Source of the DNA: Sacculina carcini
Taxonomy: Eukaryota; Arthropoda; Thecostraca; Sacculinidae
Assembly (NCBI GenBank): GCA_916048095.2
Contig: OU696586.1
Location: 7,550,249 to 7,614,248, forward strand
Length of the DNA: 64,000 bases
Reading direction: 5' to 3'
Shown: positions 10,440-22,639 of the stretch, in pieces
Layout: every line of letters begins with the position of its first letter
Numbering within the stretch: the first letter of the stretch is position 1
The notes under the pieces: generated by a model
Seen by the model: the letters and a program-made list of their open reading frames with translations, nothing else
The model's database searches: none
What the model was told of the DNA's origin: nothing
Made by a program: the position numbers and the translations under genes

Positions 10440-10735
10440 TGGCGGCGTGATGGTAGCTGGCAGCATTGGCTGCTTCTATTGAACTCTAATGACCGAACGA
10501 GACGCAGCTTGTGAAGACGCAGCGCATTAGCCGAACATGCAGGGTAGTTAGATGCTGATGCTTGGCGTGTCGATGTATTCAGACCGATTTTGATGCCAAT
10601 CTACTATTAATTGGTTTTCAGGGAACCGCTCTGAGTCCAGTTTCCGTGAGCCTCTTCTCAGATAAGTATTTGCCTCGATTGCGCCTGCGATACATTAGAG
10701 GAAATTAAAGGTTTGAAAAACATTTTCCAATTTGC
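10440..10735. other. Unique-looking non-coding stretch
   Basis: No ORF, repeat or transposon similarity recognised. It is less AT-rich than its surroundings and lies upstream of the exon candidate at 11225, so it could contain upstream host sequence. That is only positional inference. Confidence 0.3.
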
Positions 10736-10744
10736 CGACTACGG

Positions 10745-10885
10745 GAAAAATACCACCAACATTACCGCCAACGTTACCACCAAAGTTACCACCAACATTA
10801 CCCTCAACATTACCACCAACATTACCACCAACACTACCACCAACATTACCACCAGCAGTACCACCAACGCTGCCACCAACAACAA
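10745..10885 (+). repeat. 12-bp minisatellite (ATTACCACCAAC)n
   Basis: About 11 imperfect copies of a 12-bp unit. Because 12 is a multiple of three, several frames stay open and read as Thr/Pro or Asn/Ile/Thr repeats. I do not take these as genes. Confidence 0.9.
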
Positions 10886-11224
10886 TTCGTCGCAACCGAC
10901 GAGTTGTACAAAAACCGACAGCCAGGCGCACACGCCCAGTTCGTCGAATATCGTTTGCTAGCGCAGTGCCGAGCCGTTGAGTGTGATGTTTGGCTCAGAA
11001 TTGTATGTCCTGTGTGAGTTTGTGCTGACACCATAAATGTTAAGCCAGTGTGTTTTGCTCTAACAGCTGGCTTGATCGGGGTCGATTTGTAAAAATACCA
11101 GTGATCTGTGAGCACTGAGCCATAGGAAGAGCTGGTAGCTACCATCAAAGGAACCACTGATTCCTGCCGGGCCACGTAAATTATTGTCGGTGTCTTGCAT
11201 CTTTAAACAACCGGCCGGTGCACA

Positions 11225-11474
11225 ATGCCTGTTCGTCATGCCGTCGTAGTGACGCTGGCCGCACTGGCATTGCCGCATGTTGCAGGTCTGCTGTGCACTT
11301 TCGAGCCGAACATGACTCACGCTAACGGAGCGGCGGAGTGCGGCGGCTGGATCTGGACGCCGCACGACGACTCCGTCAAAGTAGTGACCGGCGAGCAGGC
11401 ACTCGACATCGTGATGAGCGAACCCCCCGGCGATATGACGGCCGCTGTCGTCGATGCAGACAACAACACCAACG
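11225..11474 (+). CDS. Candidate host gene first exon: secreted protein, possibly MAM-like
   Basis: The ATG at 11225 opens a frame whose first ~20 residues form a signal peptide (MPVRHAVVVTLAALALPHVAG), followed by 'CTFEPNMT' and 'ECGGWIWTPHDDS'. The spaced Cys, 'FE' and 'CGGW...DD' pattern loosely recalls the start of MAM domains, but this is tentative. The segment is GC-rich and codon-like amid AT-rich DNA. It ends at a good 5' splice site (ACG|GTGAGA at 11474/11475), leaving phase 1; the frame runs on only to a stop at 11503. No downstream exon was recognised with confidence, so the gene may be partial, have long introns, or be a relic. Confidence 0.45.
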
Positions 11475-11539
11475 GTGAGAATGCCAGATCCACTGCTTAT
11501 TAATGATGACAATGGTAACAAAAATGATGGTGATGTTGT

Positions 11540-13145
11540 TGATGAAGATGCGTGAGACACATGTGTTGAGTCAAGAAGGCGTGTTCCTGCATCATGTTGA
11601 AACATTCGCTGTTGATAGCCGTTTTCCTACAGATAACAAATATGTATTATAAGGGAAGCAAATAGTATGGCAAATGTTGTTTCATTGTTTGTTAGTTATC
11701 TACGCAAGTCATCAAATGTTGATTCGAATTTGCAGCCAGTGTCTGAACTTGCCCCTTTACAAGCGTGTGTAAAGAGTGTTTGCACTTGTGTACGACTGGC
11801 GCGCGCGGAAACTAAGTGTTGTTTAAAATTACCTAATGTCTCTTCCTTCTCAATGTCTTGATCTAAAATTTCTTCTAGCTTTAATTTTCCTTCAAATCAG
11901 AGTTTATGACGAGCCGAGCATGCATGGTAATAGTATGCTAAAATATAAAATACATTTAGCAGAATACATGTATATAAATTGGATATAAGAAATGTATAAT
12001 ACGTAAATATAATTGCATGACAATATTTGAGTAAATATAATAGATATAATAATATCCAAGTCTCATTTAACAAACAATTTGTTAACAATTTGTTGTTGTT
12101 TGTTGTTTGTTAATTTGTGAATTTGGTAACTCGTATGTCCAACTTGTTATTCGCATAGTCATTTACTAGCCGGCTCGCGAATGCATCGGTGCTGCAACAA
12201 TCCCTGTTAGTATCTTAAAATATATGTTCTAATTTACCAAATCAATATTATATATAGGAAATGTAGAAAAATGTATTCTATAACTCTATTGTATATTGCA
12301 TTAGATTTTACTGAGAAAATTGGCCTAACCAATATTGAACACGCATAATAATGCTTTATGTTTGAAATGTACATCATTTTAAGAACACGTTCACTCAAAC
12401 AACGTCCATTCAATCTTTTCCTCGTGCTGCGTATAGAACGGTCGGAGTTTTTTCAGGTTGTCTGAAAGTGTACTTTCTGGAGGCTTTTCTCCCATTGTTG
12501 ATTGATAATTAGCGTGGCTGATTGTCATTGAGAGATCAGCATAGTTACGAAACACAAATAAATATTAAACACTTACTAAGCTACGAAGTAATTATTATAT
12601 GCCGAAGGCAAAACTGAATCAGCCGAAATTGCTCTGTAGTATAAATTGTATCCTCATATGGTGCTGCGTTTTTACATATAAACAGCGTCAAGTGATTCAG
12701 TGGAAACAGAACGTCTTTTAATCACTTTTTTTGTTTAATTACGGTTTAAATCAAGTTTGAATAACACACTCGCTAGTCTTTCAAACGCCATATTTCGTAG
12801 GGAACAGTGTAAAACATATATCAGCATTGCATTTCCAACGGTTGTCTTTTAACTGTGACAAACTACTTTACTCTGTTTAGACCAGATTTAGATGAATGGA
12901 TGTATCTTAAGATGTATGCTAAACGAAAGTGGATGCAAAATTTAGAAAAGATGACATAAGGAAAAATATATTCTGAAACTGTCACATTCAGGATATTCTA
13001 ATCAAGATTGTCCATACATAATGCCAGTTTTCTTACAGTTTTCTGCCAGTTGTCCATACAATAATGCCAGTTTTCTTTTAAATTGAATAATTGTTTCTTA
13101 AGACGAGGTACTTCTGCTGAACGAAATGAACACGCAGCAATCGGC
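11540..13145. other. AT-rich non-coding stretch
   Basis: No credible ORF or transposon terminus seen. A short direct repetition of TTTGTTAACAATTTGTTG lies near 12075-12115. If 11225-11474 is a real exon, this would be intron. Confidence 0.4.
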
Positions 13146-13149
13146 AAGC

Positions 13150-14457
13150 AGAAATATTCAAATATAAATATTCAAATACAAAACTCAGATAGAAATATTC
13201 AAATATAAATATTAAAATATAAATATTAAAATATAAATATTAAAATATAAATATTAAAATATAAATATTAAAATATAAATATTAAAATATAAATATTAAA
13301 ATATAAATATTAAAATATAAATATTAAAATATAAATATTAAAATATAAATATTAAAATATAAATATTAAAATATAAATATTAAAATATAAATATTAAAAT
13401 ATAAATATTAAAATATAAATATTAAAATATAAATATTAAAATATAAATATTAAAATATAAATATTCAAATATAAATATTCAAATATAAATATTCAAATAT
13501 AAATATTCAAATATAAATATTCAAATATAAATATTCAAATATAAATATTCAAATATAAATATTCAAATATAAATATTCAAATATAAATATTCAAATATAA
13601 ATATTCAAATATAAATATTCAAATATAAATATTCAAATATAAATATTCAAATATAAATATTCAAATATAAATATTCAAATATAAATATTCAAATATAAAT
13701 ATTCAAATATAAATATTCAAATATAAATATTCAAATATAAATATTCAAATATAAATATTCAAATATAAATATTCAAATATAAATATTCAAATATAAATAT
13801 TCAAATATAAATATTCAAATATAAATATTCAAATATAAATATTCAAATATAAATATTCAAATATAAATATTCAAATATAAATATTCAAATATAAATATTC
13901 AAATATAAATATTCAAATATAAATATTCAAATATAAATATTCAAATATAAATATTCAAATATAAATATTCAAATATAAATATTCAAATATAAATATTCAA
14001 ATATAAATATTCAAATATAAATATTCAAATATAAATATTCAAATATAAATATTCAAATATAAATATTCAAATATAAATATTCAAATATAAATATTCAAAT
14101 ATAAATATTCAAATATAAATATTCAAATATAAATATTCAAATATAAATATTCAAATATAAATATTCAAATATAAATATTCAAATATAAATATTCAAATAT
14201 AAATATTCAAATAAAAATATTCAAATAAAAATATTCAAATAAAAATATTCAAATAAAAATATTCAAATATAAATATTCAAATAAAAATATTCAAATAAAA
14301 ATATTCAAATAAAAATAATCAAATAGAAATATTCAAATAGAAATATTCAAAAAGAAATATTCAAGTAGAAATATTCAAATAAAAATAATCAAATAGAAAT
14401 ATTCAAATAGAAATATTCAAAAAGAAATATTCAAGTAGAAATATTCAAATAAAAAAA
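13150..14457 (+). repeat. 14-bp AT-rich satellite array, ~1.3 kb
   Basis: About 93 copies of a 14-bp unit. Variants are sorted in blocks: an irregular start (13150-13210), a homogeneous TATTAAAATATAAA block (about 13211-13461), a homogeneous TATTCAAATATAAA block (about 13462-14205), then ATAAAAATATTCAA variants (14206-14310). It ends with a 70-bp higher-order unit of five different 14-mers present twice in full (14311-14380 and 14381-14450). Confidence 0.95.
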
Positions 14458-14671
14458 TTCATGTCGTCGATGTGGACCCAATGAGGAAGGGCGGGCTGTT
14501 AGAATGAAAAAGCACTGGGAAAGTTGTAATGAATATAGCATCAACTATCAGCATGGATCAAGCACTTGAATCGTTCGGAAATGTGGACAAAACAGGAAAA
14601 TAGATTTGAGAAACGGCAAAGCCAAGCGATTAGTGATGAAGACTTTATTGCTTACAGTCTATGCCATTTAC

Positions 14672-14904
14672 AAGTCAATTTTACAAAACTGAAAATCAAT
14701 TTTACAATTGTGAAAATCTATTTTACAAAAGTGAAAATCAATTTTACAAAAGTGAAAATCAATTTTACAAAGGTGAAAATCTATTTTACAAAAGTGAAAA
14801 TCTATTTTACAAAAGTGAAAACCTATTTTACAAAAGTGAAAATCTATTTTACAAAAGTGAAAATCTATTTTACAAAAGCGAAAGTCCATTTTACAAAGCA
14901 TTAA
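14672..14904 (+). repeat. 21-bp minisatellite
   Basis: About 11 copies of a unit like TGAAAATCTATTTTACAAAAG. The 21-bp period keeps several frames open on both strands (FTKVKI- or FYKSEN-like peptides). These ORFs are repeat artefacts. Confidence 0.95.
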
Positions 14905-14909
14905 GTCAT

Positions 14910-16790
14910 TGAAAATAGTTTAACCTATATCAACATGAAAAAACGATTTTTAAATATACTTTACGCCAACATCAGATGCTTGTATAAGCATGTGCATATA
15001 TGCACACTAAGTTTGTGTGTATATTTATAGTATTTGTGTGAATATTTGCAGTGTTTGAACTTTTATATTTGCAAATAATTGATTTGATGAATGAAATGAT
15101 GAAACTTATTATAATCAACGTAGTTCATTTCTGGTAGGAAAAAGGTAATATGGGAAAAAAAATTATGCCACCTGTTGTTTTTTAAAAAAAGTTTCAGTTT
15201 TTTGCAAAAAAATCGTTTCTCAAACCCTGCTTTCTTACACAATGATTAACTCTATAATTGAATGCATATGTACTGTACTGTACATAGAAGTGCCGCACAG
15301 TACCGTGCAAACAATGATATTAGGGTTCTCAGACACATTATAACAATTTTATTGTGCATATTTAGTGATAATAGAATGTGATAAGCTCACTAATAGCATG
15401 AATAAGTCATGTGGTGATTTAAAATAATATATTTAACATCCCAAATACATCATTTCCTTAATTTGAATTATTTGAATGACTCTTCAAAAAAAACAAAAAA
15501 AAACGTGCTATTTTTTATCGAAGTTTTTCTTGGAAAAAAACGTTTTTAAAAAAACGTCGGTTTTTTTTAGTTCGCATCTCTAGGTTAGTGTATTATATTA
15601 GATATTAACATACATATATTATCTTATGTAATATATATTGTGTGTATTTTGTGTATTTATTCGACTGTTGTCTGAAAAAATAAACATCAATACATGACTA
15701 TAATAAACGTAATATATCACCTGAGAAGCTTACTTGTTGCTACATGCACCAGCTAGCTGTAGCATTAAGCTGATAAGCACCGACAGTCGAATATTCTGGT
15801 GGAATGGTTTTTTTGGTAATGATAATCGTTCAAACGTATGCCCTAAATGATTTAGCGTTAGTAAAAATATGAATAATCATAAAAATTAGGCTAGTCCGAC
15901 TATAAAGTATTGCCATTTGAAAAATACCAAAAACCAGTGTTTTTGGTTTTAAAAAAACAGTGGTTTTTGTTTTTCTACACACAAAAACATTGTTTACAAA
16001 ACCTGGTTGTGGGACCATTTCCGACTCGGAGAGCCGACCAGGTAAGACAAAGTGATTTTGGCTGAGTTTTATTCAAACGGTTTTGAAGAGCTCTTATCGA
16101 AGCAGAAAAATCCAGCTTCATCAGATAAATGCTTACATTTTGACAGAATGTTCCGCTAAAGTATTGGATAATTATCACGCGTATTGGATCAATGAGCATT
16201 TGATGATGTCAATGACCGGCGTGGTATATCGCTGCATTCGCTTGATCAGACCACCTGAGCCAAAATGACACGTGATACCTCCTAACTGCATGAATACATG
16301 CAGTTCTGTTGTTCGAAGTATGCGTCAAGACTTAGTGTATATTGTTTGAGGTGAATTTGACAGTTTCGTTGTTTGATTTTTAAATATGATGCGTATTTGA
16401 TTGAAAACAATGAAGTATGTTTCTGGTAGAAGTTCGATCATATGTGAAAAATAATATGTTCATGTCATCACACGTGTGCACATGTTAATACATGAGCAAT
16501 GTCTATGCATGTCAATATTTGGGGAGTACTACAATACACTCTCATTCTCTCATCTCACACACACTCATTAATAATTTATGCGCATTTATATAAAAATGTT
16601 AGCAATTGTCAACTAAATTGATGAGCCTTGCTAATAACCAGACCTTGCTGCAATAAATGACATAATATTATCACAAATCCTACACTAGCGTTGCTCTGCA
16701 AACTCCATGTGTGTGTATGGGGCATGAAGGCTTGACACGAGCAGCCGATGAAGAGATCACGTGTTGATTATTAGATGGTAGAAGCGGCAG
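14910..16790. other. AT-rich non-coding stretch
   Basis: No coding sequence recognised. It includes A/T homopolymer-rich segments (15178-15225 and 15485-15575) with 'AAAAAACG' motifs of the kind seen near transposon ends, but I could not pair any termini. Confidence 0.4.
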
Positions 16791-16792
16791 CT

Positions 16793-16855
16793 GGGTGTGT
16801 GTGTATGGGGTGTGTGTGTCAGTGTCTGCTTGTGTGTGTGTGTGTGTGTGTAAGA
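16793..16855 (+). repeat. (TG)n microsatellite
   Basis: Interrupted TG dinucleotide tract. Confidence 0.9.
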
Positions 16856-17029
16856 TGTAAGATGATGTAAGATGTATATTTGTCAACATCATCAGTATTA
16901 TATCAGTACATACATATTATATCAGTTTTTTTCATTTCACGTTGACTATGCCCAATAAGCCTATGGCTTCTTTTAGGGCATGCTCAGTAACACAATATTG
17001 TGACAATGTACAGTACGTCTAAATAACAC

Positions 17030-17440
17030 TTCTAGCATTCATACATTCGTACACAAAATTCCTACCGCGAACATTCATACATTCATACATTCCTACCGCG
17101 AACATTAATAGATTCGCACATTCTTATCGCGAACATTCATACATGCACACATACATACACACACACATTCGTACTACGAACATTCATACGTTCATACACA
17201 CACATCCCTACTACGAACATTAGTACATTCATACGCACATTTATACTACGAGCATTCATCCATTCATAAAAACTCATTCCTACTTCGAACATTAATTCAT
17301 TCATACAAACCTACATTCATGCTACGAACATTCATACATCCATACATACATACATTCATGCATTCATTAATATTCACGTTCATGCTACAGACATTCATTC
17401 ACACAGATATTCGTTCATCAATACCAATACAGTGAACATT
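17030..17440 (+). repeat. Degenerate CATTCATAC minisatellite
   Basis: Irregular tandem units built from 'ACATTCATACATTC' plus 'CTACTACGA' or 'CTACCGCGA', with a spacing of roughly 25-35 bp. No fixed period throughout. Confidence 0.8.
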
Positions 17441-17859
17441 CGCTCTACAAAGCTCATATAAACATGAAATCATTTTGCAAACTTCCAGATTCAACTGAAC
17501 ACATACTACAAATGCAGTATGCGTTCACACACAGGTAGTAGCGTGATTCACACACACGCATGATTCACATGTTTCATTCCGCCATATCATATGGTGGTCC
17601 CGCGCATGTGTCGCGTGACTCGGCGGCCAGAGTCGGCGCTATTTACACCACTGGGAGATCGTGTTTCACCTTCGGAACTGCTTGTCGCCTAGCAACACTT
17701 GATACTGAAATAACACACAGATTCTGCACTCGCTATCTGTGCAACGTATCTATATTGAGTGGTGTGACCCGGTGAGTGAGTCATTCTAGCGTGAGTAATG
17801 CTGTCACGCTGCAGCGTGCAGACGTATCGCATTCCTACATATTTTTGTTTGTGCTAAAG

Positions 17860-18060
17860 CCTCCATTCATACATTCTTTCGTTCTACTACACTCATACAC
17901 ACATTCATTCATACTATCTTCGTACAACATCCGTTTCTTCACTCTTCTTCACACAACATTCATTCATCCATTCTTTCTCACTATGATAATCATTCATACA
18001 TTCATTCACGCTATGACATTCATTTATACATTCTTCTTGATCTAACATTTGTTCCTACGC
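17860..18060 (+). repeat. CATTCATT-rich tandem tract
   Basis: Loose repetition of CATTCATACA/TTCATT units immediately beyond the 3' end of the minus-strand LINE ending at 18070. In LINE sense it is a GAATGAATG-type tail. Confidence 0.65.
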
Positions 18061-18069
18061 ACATGTCCG

Positions 18070-19858
18070 TTACAACATGTTGTTAAGTAGATTTTTTGAG
18101 AGTTTGAGTTTGAATGTGTAATAATTTCCTTGTGTTATTAACAGTTTGATTTCCGTAGGTAATGTATTGAAACACCTTGGTGCAAACTGGAAGATGCTGT
18201 TTTTGAATAGTTCTGTCCTGAAGGGGGGCACGTGTATGTCTGTTGTGTTGGCTCTGGTGTTCCTGCCGTGTTCCACAAAAGTGAAGAGTGATCGTGAATT
18301 AAACGTTTTGTATAATAGCAGTATTGAGTAGAATTTGTGTATGTTGCTTACATCCATGATATGTTTCTCTGTATAAATATTTCTAACTGAATCAAATTTA
18401 TTTAGAAAGTATATACACCTAAAGAATTTGTTCTGTGCTATGGCCAGTGGTTTGGTGAGCGATGGCCAGGTACTGGCCCACAGCGATATGCAGTATGTAA
18501 GGTGGGGATAGAACAGCGAGTAGTAAAGCATATGCATAATGTCTGTTGTCAGATTATGTCGGATGCGGTACATTATGCCTGTAATTTTAGATAACTTTGT
18601 ACATACATGGCTGATCTGATGCTTCCAGTTCAAGTTTTCATCAATGTATAGGCCCAAAAACTTGGTGTTCGTGGCAATATCTATTGCTTGATCGTTTATT
18701 GTTATCGGAGGTAAACTGGTCTCAATTGATCTGTTTTTGAAGAGTATACATTTAGTTTTGTTCATGTTTAGTTTCAGTTTGTTTACCTTGGTCCATTCGT
18801 GAATTAATACAAGTTCTCTTTCAAGGGTAGAACGTAACGACTCTATGCTTTTCTGTTTTGCCAGTAAAGTGATATCATCGGCGTACACTGTATAGTGAAA
18901 TTCGGAGCTGACGTTCGTAATGTCATTGATGTAGATTGTAAATAGTATAGGTCCCAGTATAGACCCCTGTGGAACCCCTCTTCTTATTTGTTCAACAGAT
19001 GATGTTTGATCATTACAGCAGACGTATTGCTGGCGGTTCTTGAGATAACTCTTGAACAAGTTGAGACATGAGCCTCTCAGTCCCATATGTTCCAGCTTGC
19101 AAAATAGAATATCATGATTAAGGGTATCGAACGCTTTTGATAGGTCAATGAATATGCCAGCTACTAGTTCTTTTTCTTCTAGACCTTTGTAGGCTGCATT
19201 CACAAAATCTAGTACAGCTAGTTCTGTAGATCGATTTTTCCTAAATCCAAATTGTGCTTTTGTTAGTATGTCGTATTTTTCCAGATATGAAGTCAGTCTA
19301 TAGCATATGACTTTCTCGAAAACTTTACTCAAGGCAGGTAAAATTGAGATGGGTCTGTAATTTAAAATGCTTGCTTCGTCCCCCGATTTGTGTATTGGCA
19401 ATACTTTGGCTATTTTAAGTTTGTCCGGGAAAACTCCCTCTTTGAGGCATAGATTTAGAATATGTGTCAATGGTAGTGCTATTATATTTGCTGTCATGAT
19501 CAATAATTTTGGCGGTATTTCATCGTGTCCGGGAGAATTTGAGGTGATTCCTTTGATTATTTTCAGTACTTCGAGGATGTGCGTAGGAGCCATGAACATT
19601 GAGAAATTTTTAGAATGTCCGAGATACTGTTTGTGCTTATGGTCCATGCACTGTGTACTTTCATCAATCGGATTGTTCAAAAAATGTGCATTGAACTTAT
19701 CGGCCAAATTTGTGCAAGTTGGGTCAGTGTTTATTGTTGGTGATTTTTTAGTGTTTCTACCCATGAGCGACCTCAAAACTTGCCATTGTTTCTTTGAGTC
19801 CTTGTAGCATTCAATGAGCTTATCTTTAAAATATTTGTTCTTTGCTGCCCTCAACGTC
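18070..19858 (-). pseudogene. LINE reverse transcriptase, 5'-truncated but open
   Basis: A continuous ~595-codon frame; an extra ~20 residues of Thr/His at the N-terminus come from the adjacent TG repeat and are not part of the gene. It starts at 'TLRAAKNKYFKDKLIE', the endonuclease-RT linker. RT motifs: 'NYRPISILPALSKVFEK', 'IFIDLSKAFDTLNHDILF', 'GVPQGSILGPILFTIYIND', 'YTVYADDITLL' (YADD intact), then 'FLGLYIDENLNWKHQI' and the C-terminal 'PPFRTELFKNSI'. No in-frame stop, so it is fairly young, but the endonuclease and ORF1 are missing. It belongs to the same broad group as the intact LINE at 40-44 kb. Confidence 0.9.
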
Positions 19859-19865
19859 ATTGTGA

Positions 19866-19867
19866 GA

Positions 19868-19898
<31 letters not shown>

Positions 19899-19940
19899 TG
19901 TGTGTGTATATGTGTGTGTGTGTCATTGTGTGTGTTTGTA
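19866..19940 (+). repeat. (TG)n microsatellite at a LINE 5' junction
   Basis: TG tract beginning within 10 bases of the 5' truncation point of the LINE at 18070-19858. It reads CA in LINE sense. Confidence 0.9.
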
Positions 19941-20124
19941 TTTTTTTCTCAAGGAAAATATGTCAATTTTGTATGGACTCAAGTACAGCTCTGCAACGAG
20001 CAACAGCGGTGTAAATCAACAACAAATAACTGCAACACAACCAACAATATAATATGACATTATATATGAATCCAAATTTCTAAATGTCCAATTATAATAT
20101 GAGAAATCATTTATTCAACTTGAA

Positions 20125-20210
20125 TGCTGGCTTCAAAAACCTTTCTGTCAAACCTTTCAAACCCCTTTTTCAAACCTTTTAAAAACCTTCCAAAACCTTT
20201 CAAAAAGATT
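20125..20210. repeat. Short AACCTTTCAAA-type tandem repeats
   Basis: About six imperfect copies of an 11-13-bp motif ('CAAACCTTT', 'AAAACCTTTCAAAA'). Confidence 0.7.
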
Positions 20211-20906
20211 TATGTCTTCTCCCGTTCTGCCGTTGAAAATTATAAGCCGATTATTCTTAAATATTTTGATCAAGTCTGTGTCATATGAGCTGCGATCTTG
20301 CGTCTGATATTAATTTATTCTTCTCAATGGTATACACAAGACTTTCAGATCATCGTAGATAGTTTCATCTTCGCCGAAATCAAAATGACGATCGTCTTCA
20401 CTCACTTGCACTAATTCATTCATCAATCCCGTATGAAAATTTAATAAGACAATTATAGAATCGCCACACAGGAGATGTAGTAATTTTTCATTGGGAAAGC
20501 TCAACAAAAAAATTTCAATATCATCAAACTCTCAATATCTCTCAATATCACCCTTCGTGCGTATTTTGATGTACTGGGTGGAACATACACAATCACGTCC
20601 TTGTCTAGGCCAATATCTGTTCCTTCAATTTTAAGTGACAGCAAAACTCCACTTTCGATTTCTTAAGAATTTCCAAGATGTCGCTATGTCATTTTTATCT
20701 GGCAGCAAAATACTTACAGATTTGCTGCTTGTAACATCTTTACTATTCATGAATACCAAGACGAACGTATTCAATATCTCACTTATGTTCTCTATATCGG
20801 CATTATCACATTTTGTCTTCGTAAGACAAACTATCTCATGACCTTCAATCTTTTCCTTAAATTCCAACAAATTGTGTGTAGATTTATGCCACAAACATTC
20901 AAGCAC
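20200..20906 (-). pseudogene. LINE APE-type endonuclease relic
   Basis: Several frames read together give the layout of a LINE endonuclease: 'GHEIVCLTKTKCDNADI' (the E-T-K motif, with E changed to K), 'LDKDVIVYVPPSTSKYA' (the Y-P-P strand), 'GDSIIVLLNFHTGLMNELV' (normally GDFN-RTG) and 'LCIPLRRIN'. Active-site residues are substituted and at least two frameshifts are present. No RT follows, so it is an isolated fragment of a LINE not otherwise present here. Confidence 0.65.
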
Positions 20907-21065
20907 AACAGTTTAAGCTTCACTTTGTTGTTTCCAGCATTATTTTGTGAGTTAACACAAGATTTATGCCAATTTAGTTTACTCACATCATTCGTCGGAC
21001 ATGGTTCATCAACTTGTGCTCCGTTCTCTCATCCACGGCGTTGCCTGTCAGGCTTTTGTTTGTGC

Positions 21066-21107
21066 TTGTGTGTGTGTGTGTGCGTGTGTGTGTCTTTGTG
21101 TGGATAT
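21066..21107 (+). repeat. (TG)n microsatellite
   Basis: Short interrupted TG tract. Confidence 0.85.
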
Positions 21108-21390
21108 ATCTGATATTGACGAGCGTATTGCCACTTGCTATTGCCAAGTATTTCAATTAAGAAGACTGGCAGCCACGCTGCAATCACAGCAGAAAACACA
21201 TGCCTGTGTGTGACGGCCAATTTCATGAAGGCGTGCCAGATACTTACAGTAACCAGCACTGCGCCATGTTGGTCGCAGCAGATAAAATCGGCGCACCAGC
21301 AAGCAGTGCAGCCAGTTGGTCGCCAGTGGTCTGATTAATGTTTCGTGCGCCGCCAGTGAAAATTGCAATAACATCACGGCGTCACAGGCG

Positions 21391-21480
21391 TGCGTATTGG
21401 TGTGGGTATTGATGTGCGTATTGGTGTGGGTATTGGTGTGCGTATTGGTTTGGGTATTGGTGTGGGTATTGATGTGGGCA
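21391..21480 (+). repeat. 12-bp GTGTGGGTATTG minisatellite
   Basis: About seven copies alternating GTGTGGGTATTG and GTGTGCGTATTG. It carries no supported gene. Confidence 0.9.
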
Positions 21481-21839
21481 TGCTTGTTCAGAGCTTCTGC
21501 ATTTTGACTACTCTATGATTTTGAATGTTCTATGTATAAAAAGTATGTATACAACTATATATATAATATTTCCTATTGAATAAAATGGAATAGTTATCCA
21601 TCTTTCGGTCGTCAGATTTCAGAACATTTCAGGGCATTTTTACAGCTGAGTGGCAGAGTTCTCACTAAAACAAAATATTATTAATATACTGATGTTTTGT
21701 AGGATTCCACCTGGCCTGTGCGATGTTTATTTTCAAGAGCTCGTTAATTTCAAAAGGTGACACCTGAGGTTGATTGATTAATGTATGTTTGTATGCTAAT
21801 TATTATGACAAAACAGAAATGTGCAATTTTATTAAATTA

Positions 21840-22186
21840 AACCGATTTAAAATCTTATTTTATTAATCACAGGCAAATCCGGTGAAGAAATATCACAGGC
21901 AAATCCAGTGAAGCAATATCACAGGCAAATCCAGTGAAGCAATATCACAGGCAAATCCAGTGAAGCAATATCACAGGCAAATCCAGTGAAGCAATATCAC
22001 AGGCAAACACAGGCAAGCAATATCACCACTCTGCGATGGGCCCATGTACTGTACTGGATTGCATGTACCGGGAGCGTCCAAAGGTTGTTGAAAGAAAGAT
22101 AGATACAAAAGTGAACAATTCTAGAGACAAGACTTCGAAAACCAAATAGTAAATATATACAAATATACAAGCCATCCGATAACAAC
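21840..22186 (-). mobile_element. LINE Z 3' UTR end, left of LTR element A
   Basis: Matches, in the same orientation, the terminal part of the LINE Z 3' UTR at about 60790-60985: both contain 'ACAGGCAAATCC', 'CATGTACCGG-AGCG-CCAAA' and 'CCATC-CCGATAACAA'. The copy is cut at 22186 by LTR element A and continues at 31166. It is expanded locally into a 26-bp minisatellite (21868-22024). Confidence 0.8.
21868..22024 (+). repeat. 26-bp minisatellite in the LINE Z tail
   Basis: Six copies of ATCACAGGCAAATCCAGTGA plus AGCAAT. The same stretch occurs once (diverged) in the LINE Z copy near 60804, so the expansion is local to this copy. Confidence 0.9.
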
Positions 22187-22571
22187 TGTTGACAGAATTG
22201 CTTCATTGGACGTCATAACTCTGCTCAAATATCCACTTGTAGCGAGAACAAAAAATTGTGGACATATTCCAACTAACAATTGACATATAACATGAATTAA
22301 ATAATATCAATCAAATCCACAGTACACATACAACAAATCACTTGCAATACACCGACAACTATCCGCGTCACTCAGCACGTCCACCGTGTCTCTCCCCCTC
22401 GCCTATTCCAGCATAATTTCAGCTTCGTTTTTGAACTGCTACGTCATCAACCAATCAAAATCCAGCAAAGCCAAAAAACGCAAGTGCGTCAACGCACACA
22501 GACAACAACAATAATAATCTAACATAAATTGCCAAACCAAAACATCACATAAATTATCAATTCACATTACA
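22187..22571 (-). repeat. 3' LTR of element A
   Basis: 385 bp, begins TGTTGACAGAATTGC and ends CATTACA on the plus strand. Matches the right LTR except for scattered substitutions and a roughly 50-60-bp insertion in the right copy. The adjacent CGTCCCTTTGAT (22572-22583) is a plausible polypurine tract on the minus strand. Confidence 0.85.
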
Positions 22572-22639
22572 CGTCCCTTTGATGTCCGCATCACAAAAGG
22601 AATATATTACAAATATTCACTGAATAGTGCGACGCCATT

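Noticed and set aside
10695..10980. Pro/Thr, Asn/Thr and Gly/Val repeat ORFs
   Set aside because: 12-bp minisatellite in all frames; no signal of a real protein.
11632..11655. Splice acceptor (TTTTCCTACAG) as second exon after 11474
   Set aside because: Joined frame meets a stop after six codons, and no domain continues.
13150..14457. CRISPR-like array
   Set aside because: Unit is only 14 bp, contiguous, with no spacers, and the DNA is eukaryotic.
14466..14560. Possible zinc-finger fragment (MKKHWESCNEY)
   Set aside because: Too short, and no continuation in any frame.
14566..14912. Lys/Phe/Thr repeat ORFs on both strands
   Set aside because: 21-bp minisatellite whose period is a multiple of three.
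15178..15590. Transposon with A/T-rich inverted ends
   Set aside because: The two candidate ends are in the same orientation, so they are not an inverted pair.
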